From: Hibiscus mutabilis
Taxonomy: Eukaryota > Streptophyta > Magnoliopsida > Malvales > Malvaceae
DNA length: 64,000 nt
NCBI GenBank assembly: GCA_019671005.1
Contig: CM033721.1
Coordinates: 51,502,864 to 51,566,863, forward strand
Reading direction: 5' to 3'
The notes below the pieces were generated by a model. That model was not told where the DNA came from. It ran no database searches and saw only the letters and a program-made list of their open reading frames with translations. A program made the translations under genes and the position numbers. Shown one piece after another: positions 56,279 to 64,000 of this stretch. Each line of letters opens with the position of its first letter. The first letter of the stretch is position 1.

Positions 56279-58651
56279 TGTAACATCCCAAAAACTGGTC
56301 TAGTCGGAATTGGGTTCCGGCGATCGAAAACCCTACATCAATAAGGTCCAAATATTGTATTGACTTTTATATCGTTATAATAATTTTGATAATGGTAGTA
56401 TTCAAGTTTAGATATTGATTTTGATGTCGTTATAACAACTTTGATATCGTATTATCGATTCTAATCGATTCCTATTGTTTAACCTAGTTCAAGAATTGGA
56501 TAGAGATCATCCACTATCACCGACAAAAGCTATGAAAAAAGGAATTGTCCTCCGAGAGCCGTAGAAGCATCAGATTATCAAGGTGATTTAGTCAGAGTCT
56601 CAGGATTAGGCTACGTTCCTTTCCCGATTTCATTATCATTTATTATAGCATGGCTAACATTATTTTCAATGAATATTGCATTGAACCACTTAATGGACTC
56701 CATTGGTAAGTTAAGGTAAGTTATTGCATTGAATACCGATCATTGATATTGCTATCGTCATTGCTACCGATCATCATCATTGGTTTTGCCACTGTTATGG
56801 CCATTGAAATATGGAAGCATGGAACATTGGACATAGAGCATAGTTATTGCTATTGCTAGCATCATTGTCATTTTCATTGAACATTGATATCAATATAGCT
56901 GTTGTCGTTGAAACATTGAATATGAAGCATCGATTATTGTCATTGTCATTATCATTGTCATTGAGATTATTGAACATTGTCACTATCATTGATATTGCCA
57001 TTGAACATTGGCACCAGAACATTACTTATTGATAAGAACATTGAATATTTTTATTAGTATCGAACATGGATTATTGATATTGTCACCAGACCTTGGATTC
57101 GAAAGGACTTTAGATACAATTGGCATGCCATAGAACTCATGAGTTTAGTGTACGGGTGGACTACGGTCCTTGCGCTACGACCTTTATTGTGGTGAGACAA
57201 AGGGATGCTGTGATATTGGTCATTGGCGAGGCAGAGAGACTAGACCATTAATTATCTTGGCGAGGCGTAGGAATTTGCATATCCACTATCCTGAATCGAC
57301 CCAAGGGTTAAAATTGAAATATGGACTTATAGCTATGGAACATGATCATTGCATTGCTACTATTTATTCATTGCATTGTTATTGTCATGATATGATTTGG
57401 AATGCATTTCATTGATAATGTTTTTAGTTGTGGCTACCTCACTAGGCAAAGTGTGTCTAATGCTTTTCATTTCATACATTTCAGGTTAAGAAGTTCGTAG
57501 TTGAAGATCAGTGAAGTTGAAGATTTTGGCAAGTCACAAGCAAGGCTAAGTAATGTACCTTGACTCTATGAACTCCTAGGATGGTGGCAAAGTAGCTAGA
57601 CTAGTAATATGTGGTCTTTTTGGTGTGTATAAGTTATGCTTGCCTTGTAATAGTGTCAACACTCTAAATGGTTTTTTAGTTGGCTTAAAAATGACTAAAA
57701 TGACATATTGGGTACAAAAAGGTGAAAACCTAGTAAACAGATTCAAATGGCCCTAAAATTTGACATGTTAGTAGATTACAGTGATTGAATATTGTTGGTA
57801 AAATTTCATTGCATTTGGACATCGTTCAACATGCTAAATTGGCTAAAAACCAGATAAAAACTATCATTACAGTGCAGGGCGTACCGATACGGGCTCACCT
57901 ATTTCGATATGGCTGTGCATATTTGGTTAGTCAAAGCTTAGGTCAACCTAGGCGTATCGAAACGGTGTAAAGGTGTTTTGATACGAAAACTCACAGAAGA
58001 ATTTAAAATTTTAACCGCATCGGTACGGCCCTAGGGGCGTATCGAAATGGGTCAATGAAGGTCAATGGGTATCGGTACATCTTGAGCATCGAAACGAGTT
58101 CTTGAGTTGCTAGAAATTGGGTTATCACCATTGCATGTTGTACCAATACGGTCCTCGACCGTATCAAAACGAGTTTGGGCAGTGAAGTCTGGATTGCATA
58201 ATCCAATTGTACTGTACTGATACAGCCTATAGTGTTTCGGTACAGGAGCGGTTAAGTCCGTTATAAGTCATTGATTACAGTATTGAAACATTGCATATTG
58301 GTAATTGAATCTTGGTAGGTCTAATTGGATAGGTAAATGAAATCATATTAACATGAAAATTTGTAGACATATTGTTTACTGATTGAATTACATATTCGTG
58401 TGGTTAATTTTAGATAAAGACCCATAATTTCTAGAATTTACAATTTAGTCCCTAAAAGTTATAAAAGTTTGAAATTGGCCCTAATTTGATTATCTTAGTT
58501 TCGTATCGATATGTGGCTTCTGTGTATTGATATTGTACTGAATTGTATTGTCTTGCATTGAATTCTTGTTGAAAGATATCATCGTTCACCGTACTGTTCA
58601 TTGTTAACATTTTCTGACCTGGTTCTCTACTAGACTGGAAGGGGTGTTACA
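56279..58651 (+). repeat. 3' LTR of element D
   Basis: 2373 bp, TGTAACATCCC to GGGGTGTTACA. It lacks ~600 bp after position ~110 that the solo LTR and D's own 5' LTR keep. The empty site matching the solo LTR insertion is at about 58227. Confidence 0.92.
56725..57095 (+). repeat. ATTG-rich low-complexity tract (D 3' LTR)
   Basis: Repeated CATTG, TATTG and GTCATTG words, including a TCATTG run at 56938-56965. It is the counterpart of 46745-47115. Confidence 0.8.
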
Positions 58652-59399
58652 GTTCCAGAAACTTTAAGTCCAAGCTTCAATCTCCCTCGTAGGAACTGGT
58701 AGTCGGTGTTGGCTATCTTGTTAAGTATTTTGAAAACCTCATATGGTTCTCTATCGAGCAAGGTACCATTAGCTCACTAGTCGATCATCATCCTTGTTGG
58801 TGTATTGACGCCATCGTAAAACTTCATGACTTGTAGCCAATCATGAAATCCAATGATCGAGCACTTGCATAGAAGATCTTTGTATCTATCTCATGCTTCA
58901 TACATTGATTCGTCATCATATTGTTGGAAGGAGACGATGTCGCTTCACTTTTGATTGTGCACTTTTGATGGATCATATCTATGCAGAAACTTGCTGCAAA
59001 AGTCATCCCAGGATGTAATAGATCTTGATGAGCAAGTTTTTAACCATGCTCTGGTTCAATCTCCCAGAGAGAAAGGGAATAGCTTGAGTTGTAAGGAGTC
59101 AGTAGGAATATCTGGTTGTCAGAAACGAACACAGACTTCCAAGAAAGCTTGAATGTGCTCTCGAGCATCCTCTCTTGCTGATCCTCCAAATTGTCCAATG
59201 TTGTTGAACATAACGGGCTTTAGCTCAAAGTGAGCTTTCCCTAGGCCAGAAACAACAATAGGTGGATTAAGATTGTTGATAATGGACTCAATGATGTCTC
59301 TAATATGCCTTCTGGGCCTAGCAGGTGATGGATCCTCCTGGCCACTATTTCACGCTCTGACAACGCCTTATCCATCGAATAAGGGTATGCCTTGATTAT
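58652..59399 (-). pseudogene. gag: Athila-like gag scrap (target of D and E)
   Basis: On the minus strand from 59399: NNQGIPLFDG, IRDIIESIINNLNPPIV, KAHFELKPVMFNNIGQFGG, REDAREHIQAFLEVCVRF, then DDESMYEA, DRYKDLLCKCSIIGFHDW, VNTPTRMMID and LLDREPYEVFKILNKIANTDYQF down to 58652. This is the middle of an Athila Gag, distinct from those of A, B, C and E, with stops and shifts. Element D's LTR abuts one end and element E's LTR the other. The two insertions therefore bracket what is left of it. Confidence 0.82.
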
Positions 59400-60988
59400 T
59401 GTTACCTCTCCAAAAGTACTGTTTTAATGCCATATTTACAATGCTTTTGCTTGTTTTTAAGTACATTTAGTTGCATTAGGTTGTTAGAATCATGCATTTG
59501 CATAAGGAGTTTAGTATTCTGTCTATACCAATGTGAATGGTTTTTTGTAGCTATTTTGCAAGTTTGGCATAGGATTAGGCACAAGAAAGCAACATAGTTA
59601 GGATTGCCAAGGAGAATGCCAAGTGTTGTTGGCATAGAAGGACTAGACAGTGTCAAGCACCTATTGGCAGAGAATTGAACTTGATGCCATGCCAAGAGGC
59701 TGTTGAACCCCGAAAAAATAAGATAAGATCAGGCTCCTAAAAGATCGCAAATAGATCAATCTCTGAAAAAATAGTGGATAAGGTAGTGCCCAGTTATGTT
59801 AGCAATGACATGCCAAGGCAACATCAGCATGATAACGTCAGCCCTAGCCTAATAAGCCATCAAACCGATCAGATAATACTCTATCTCTTATCCTTTGAGC
59901 GTTTGAAATTCAAATGAAAAAGCTATCTTATTCCTTTCCTTGCATGCCTATTTAAACACCAACCGATCAAGCATTTGAGAGAGAGGATTGTGAAGACATA
60001 AAGCGATCGGTGTGAGGTGTTGGAGTGCTCAACGAGTGATGGTCGACTGCACCAAGGAAGTGGTTCAACCACTTGGCCGAGAGCCTGGATTTGAGGGCTG
60101 CATCGAGAGAACCCTCGTGCCTATTCTCTTGGTTTTATGTTGTTTTATTTTTATGATGATGTATTTTGAAAATGGTTATGGTTTTGTTTGTTAAATCCCT
60201 CACCATGAACTAATCTCATAGTTGGTGGGGAATGTTTGGTTTAAACGTTGATTTTATGTTTTAGTTTCTTTAATGATAAATCTATTTCAGCAAAGTTTTT
60301 TTATTTGGTATACTTAACTTTTTCCTAAATACTCTGCCAAGCGAGAGCTGGCACTTTTGGCATATTTCTCCTCAATATCTTAACAAACTTGGGGTGGCAA
60401 CGACTGAGTTGTTAAATACTAAGGAGAGAAGCTTTGAGAAAAGTCATTTAAGTAGATGAACTTACTTCAGGAGTGATATCTATCCCTTAGGAGTATATAT
60501 TGGTTCTTAATCAAATCGGTTTATTAAAAACATGCACTATAGAGATATAGGGGTTTTTATATGATCGACTTAGGGCAATGACCATCGAGAGAGGTTTTGC
60601 TAATTTTGAATCTGCTCGGCAAACAATGCCAAGACAAGTTGACATTAAAGGCTGGCACGACATGAAAAGTGTAGAAACCAGGCATTCCCTGCCAACGCTC
60701 ATCACTCATTAAAAGACCTTCCTTACCAACGTTTTTGCTTCATTTTTATTTTCTTTTTAGTAATTCCAAAATAATCTTCAAAACAAACATCTTTTCTTCC
60801 AAGGCAAGTAACAATCGAACAATCGAATTCCAAGTGAATCTCTATGGGATCGATACATAGCTTAATTGTTGTATTACTTTCAAACCGTGTATACTTGCAC
60901 GCAAAAGAATCATCTTTTGCACTGTTTTATTACTTTTCCAATACTTATCTTCTGCCCTTTTTGCCAGCATTTACTTAGAGAGTCTACA
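59400..60988 (+). repeat. 5' LTR of element E
   Basis: The start TGTTACCTCTCCAAAAGTAC lines up position by position with element A's TGATAAGTGTTCAAAAGTAC. The end is GAGAGTCTACA before the PBS. The start is uncertain by about 12 bp because gag-like codons on the minus strand seem to continue to 59411. The stretch TGCCAAGGCAAC at 59811 echoes element A's palindrome. The 60-codon frame at 60012 is not a gene. Confidence 0.8.
59949..59956 (+). promoter_or_regulatory. Possible TATA box of element E's LTR
   Basis: TATTTAAA, ~550 bp into the LTR, the same offset as the TATA box in element A's LTR. Confidence 0.5.
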
Positions 60989-60994
60989 AGTTTT

Positions 60995-61013
60995 TGGCAC
61001 CGTTGCCAAGAAG
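60995..61013 (+). other. Primer-binding site of element E, tRNA-Asp type with mismatches
   Basis: TGGCACCGTTGCCAAGAAG keeps TGGC-CCGTTGCC of the tRNA-Asp complement. It lies six bases after the LTR end. Confidence 0.82.
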
Positions 61014-61091
61014 TGCAACGGAGTTGATTGTTTTTAAATTTTTACTCGTCTTTTTTTACTTTTATTTTACTTTTGTTTTTTTACTCGGTGT

Positions 61092-62800
61092 ATGACCAGA
61101 AGCCACCCTATGGTGGACGAGTGGCCATATTATCTAAAAATTGAGAGAACCTTGAGGAGGTTAAAGAGAAGATTCTGAGAGATGAGTAATCAAGGTAATC
61201 GAGTGAATGATGTGGTGAACAATGAAGGCAATCCACGTAACAATGAGATGCCACCACCATTTGTTTTCCCACTTGTCGGTGAAGAGAGACCTATTAGAGA
61301 ACATTCGGCACCAAACATTGATAATTTAATGCCAGGACTTGTTGGCATGGAGGTAAATGAACCAAATTTGGAACTTAAGCCGGTAATGATTCAAACTCTT
61401 TTGAATGTAGGCCAATTTGATGGAGCACTTACTAGAGTCCGAGGCAACATCTAAAGCAGTTCATGGAGATTTGTCAATTATTTCAACAAACTGGAGTATC
61501 TGGAGACACTGTGAAGTTGAGGTTATTCACTTTTTCCTTGCTAGATAGAGCTAAGGCTTGGCTCAATTCTTTGCCACCTGGCTCAATCACTTCATGGACA
61601 GACCTATGCCAGAAGTTCTTGACACGGTTTCAGCTGCTAACACTCACTCACAAGCTATGGGCTGAGATTATTACATTCAAGAAGGTTGAGGATGAAACTC
61701 TTTATGATGCCTAGGAGAGATTTAAAGATTTGTTGAGAATGTGTCCTATGCACGGATTCCTAAATTGAACCCAAATTCAAACCTTTTACAACGGATTGAT
61801 ACAAAAACGAGGAGTGTTGTTGATGCTTCAGCAGCTGGATCATTACTTGGCAAGAAGTATTCGGAGGCTGTTGACATTCTAAAGAGGATTTCAATTAATG
61901 ATTTTGAATATCCTGTTGCCAGACTTGGAATTGGAACCAAAACCAATGGAAAATTGTAGGTTGATGAAATAACATCCATTTATGCTGAAAATTCCAAACT
62001 CACCAGTATGGTGAAAATGTTGCAAAGGAACAAAGAGTCCCAAGAAGTTAAAGCATTAGACTCATTCTATTCAACTTGTGGAAAGAACCATTATGTGGAA
62101 GAATGCCCTGTCAACCCTGAGTCAGTAAATTTTGTTTGCAATGTTAATCGTTACTATAATCCTAACTCCAATACTTATAATGCAAGTTGGAGACAACACC
62201 CTAACTTAGCTTGGGGAAATTAAGGAGGTAACCAGCACTATGTACAACGCCAGAATGCCTAGAGGCAGAATAACAATGCCATGCCAGTATTCAATGGCAA
62301 TGCCATGCCAGCATTTTATCAAAATGCTGCGCCACAGAGAGCTCAAAACAATCACCAGCAAGTGTAGAGATTCAACCAAAGAGGTCCTCCCAATGATTAT
62401 ATGGAAAAGAATGATGTCACAGTCCAGAGTTTGGCAACAACATTAATAAACTTGGAAATTCAAATTGGAAAACTTGCTAATGCACTAAACAATCGACCCC
62501 AAGGAGCCTTGCCAAGTGACACTGAAGATGCTCGACACAAAGACAATGAGAAATGCAAGGCTATAACCCTTCGAAGTGGTAAGCAGTGTGAGGCAGAGAT
62601 GCCTACCAAGCAGCTAGTTAACTGCCAAAGTGAAAAGCCGTTGCTGCCAGACAAGCCTAGAGAAGCAGAGAAAGAGGAAATTAAAACAGATGATGCCAGT
62701 GGTAATGCCAGTACCAATGCCATAACCGGTGCCAACATTGATGACAAACAAACTGAGGCCAAACAGCATACTGATACCAAAATAGATGCCAACACTGCCT
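61092..62800 (+). pseudogene. gag: Gag region of element E
   Basis: The ATG at 61092 gives MTRSHPMVDEWPYYLKIERTL, aligned to the other Athila Gag starts. A TGA at 61176 follows, then QGNRVNDVVNNEGN. The gag domain is split over frames: NLELKPVMIQTLLNVGQFDGA (to 61454), then FQQTGVSGDTVKLRLF and RAKAWLNSLPPGSITSWTDLC (61463-61714). The third frame has SVVDASAAGSLLGKKYSEAVDILKRI. The knuckle reads FYSTCGKNHYVEEC and has lost its first Cys. NRYYNPNSNTYNASWRQHPNLAWGN leads to an Asn/Gln stretch, QSLATTLINLEIQIGKLANAL, then CKAITLRSGKQ. Stops are at 62221, about 62260 and 62368. Confidence 0.85.
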
Positions 62801-63540
62801 CAGCAAAGCCAGTAGTGCCAGCATATGTTTATCCACTGCCACCATTTCCAGCAAGACTTCAAAAGCACAAACAAGACAAGCAATTTAAGGGCATATTGGA
62901 AGTTCTTAACCAGTTGCAAATTAACATTCCATTGGTAGAAGCCCTTGAGCAAATGCCCAACTATGTAAAATTCATGAAGGACAATATGTCCAAAAAGAGA
63001 AAGTTGGGAGACTTTGAAACTATCCTCTCACTTAGGGATGCAGTGCCATGATCCTAAATAGATTGCCACCAAAGCTGAAAGATTCGGGAAGTTTCACTAT
63101 TCCCTGCACAATTGACAACAAATTTATGGGCAGGGCATTGTATGACTTGGGGGCCAGCATCAAATTGATGCCAATGTCAGTTTTCAGGAAGCTTGGCATA
63201 GAAACAATACCTACCACCGTGACACTCTAGCTGGCAAACCGATCCTATGAAAATCCCAAGGGTAAGATTGAGGATGTATTGGTGAAGGTACAAAAATGTA
63301 TCTTTCTAGTTGATTTTATCATTTTAGATTACGAGGCTAGTTTTAATGTTCCGATTGATTTAGGAAGGCCATTCCTTTCTACGGGTAGGGCTTTTATTGA
63401 TGTTCATAAAGGGGAACTAACAATGCGTATGAATGATTAGCATGTTACTTTTAATGTGTTTCAAGCTTTGAAATGTGCAAATGAACCTGATGAATGTCAA
63501 GTCGAGGAGCTGATAGAGTCCATTTATACTGTGGACATGG
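62801..63540 (+). pseudogene. Aspartic protease region of element E
   Basis: LQINIPLVEALEQMPNYVKFMKD ends at a TGA (63049). After a frame change GSFTIPCTIDNKFMGRALYDLGASIKLMPMSVFRKLGI carries the DLGAS active site (about 63144-63158). Next come a TAG in place of the Gln of LQLANRS, IDLGRPFLSTGRAFIDV, and a TAG at about 63438. The layout matches element A. Confidence 0.85.
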
Positions 63541-64000
63541 CACAGTTATGTTAGGATACAGAATTTGATGCCAGCATGCTTGATGGAATAGCTGAACTGT
63601 TTGAGGAACTTGAGGAATCAGCCTTGGAGGTTGAAGATGTAATTTATTTGAGCCTCTACAATTGGTCGACGGAGAGATAAAAGAACCTAAACAATCAATT
63701 GAGGAACCACCAGAGTTGGAGCTAAAGCCACTACCAAATGACTTGAAGTATGCTTATCTAGGTAAACACTCAACTCTGCCAATGATCATTGCCACTGATC
63801 TCACTAATGATCAGGAGGAGAGATTGTTGGCAATATTAAGAAACTACAAGCAAGCGTTGGGTTGGACCTTGGCAGATATCTAAGGTATTAGCCCAACCAT
63901 TTGCATGCACAAAATCATTTTGGAGGAGTACCATGGTAAGACCATTGAAGGTCAGAGAAGGCTAAACCCGAGCATGAAAAAGGTAGTTAAGAAAGAGATC
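63541..64000 (+). pseudogene. Reverse transcriptase of element E, N-terminal part
   Basis: ELELKPLPNDLKYAYLGKHSTLPMII (63716 on), QEERLLAILRNYKQALGWTLADI then TAA at 63881, GISPTICMHKIILEEYHG, and INPSMKKVVKKEI-like text reach the window end. It is cut before the catalytic motifs, so activity cannot be judged. Confidence 0.85.

Larger units (their letters stand above)
46335..58651 (+). mobile_element. Tekay/Del-type chromovirus D, defective, 5' end truncated
   Basis: 5' LTR (46335-48250 and 51158-51559, split by a solo LTR), initiator-Met PBS, gag, protease, RT, RNase H, integrase, chromodomain, PPT and 3' LTR (56279-58651). The chromodomain at the end of pol and the TGTAACATCCC LTR start place it in Tekay/Del. 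Coding parts have stops and three or more frameshifts. The beginning of the 5' LTR and the left TSD are missing. The right flank starts GTTCC, inside a minus-strand gag scrap. Confidence 0.9.
59400..64000 (+). mobile_element. Athila-type element E, 5' part (cut by window end)
   Basis: LTR 59400-60988, PBS, gag, protease and the start of RT on the plus strand. The rest lies beyond the window. Stops and frameshifts in every coding part make it defective. It is a family separate from A and from B/C, with shared architecture. Confidence 0.88.

Overview
The window is plant (angiosperm) nuclear DNA made almost entirely of decayed, nested LTR retrotransposons. I found no host gene, no rRNA, tRNA or ncRNA gene and no CRISPR array. 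The plant origin rests on the lineages present: Ty3/Gypsy elements of Athila type (primer-binding site complementary to tRNA-Asp, FMDD reverse transcriptase, extra ORF after pol), Tat/Ogre type (YPxW...CxYHxG...GH gag knuckle, tandem repeats in the 3' UTR) and Tekay/Del chromovirus type (initiator-Met primer site, C-terminal chromodomain). Species cannot be read from the sequence.

Layout. (1) 1-5290: end of a minus-strand Tat-like element, with a long LTR (1-2756), polypurine tract and a 2.5 kb 3' UTR built of three kinds of tandem repeat. (2) 5291-18995: minus-strand LTR and a piece of the interior of a non-coding, LARD-like element, split by a complete plus-strand Athila-type element A (5615-17185) with paired LTRs, TSD CGTCT, PBS, two PPT motifs, gag-pro-RT-RH-INT and a post-pol ORF, all broken by stops and frameshifts. 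(3) 18996-36451: minus-strand array of a second Athila-type family in the order LTR-interior-LTR-interior-LTR-partial interior. The units share LTRs. Unit B lost its integrase half and unit C is full length but broken. (4) 36452-42992: a second LARD-like element with two LTRs and a 3.1 kb non-coding interior, joined to the array through a 29-bp copied filler. (5) 42993-46330: minus-strand Tat-type gag remnant in which the knuckle-bearing module occurs twice. (6) 46335-58651: plus-strand Tekay/Del chromovirus D. Its 5' LTR is truncated and split by a related solo LTR (48251-51157, TSD TATAG/TACAG). (7) 58652-59399: minus-strand Athila-like gag scrap, target of both D and E. (8) 59400-64000: plus-strand Athila-type element E (LTR, PBS, gag, protease, start of RT), cut by the window end.

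How the parts relate. In each autonomous element the LTR promoter would transcribe a genomic RNA primed at the PBS. Gag would form the particle, protease cut the polyprotein, RT/RNase H copy the RNA and integrase insert it. None is intact here, so activity would need supply in trans. The LARD-like element encodes nothing and must always have depended on other elements. Nesting gives a relative order: the LARD copy at 5291 predates element A, D's LTR predates the solo LTR inside it, and the gag scrap at 58652 predates D and E.

The least ordinary observations are a four-copy covarying hairpin motif in A's 3' UTR, duplicated polypurine-tract modules in two Athila families, the shared-LTR array with a templated filler at its edge, a duplicated Tat gag knuckle module, and two palindromic motifs (TTGCCnnGGCAA and GTATCGATAC) dispersed through particular families.
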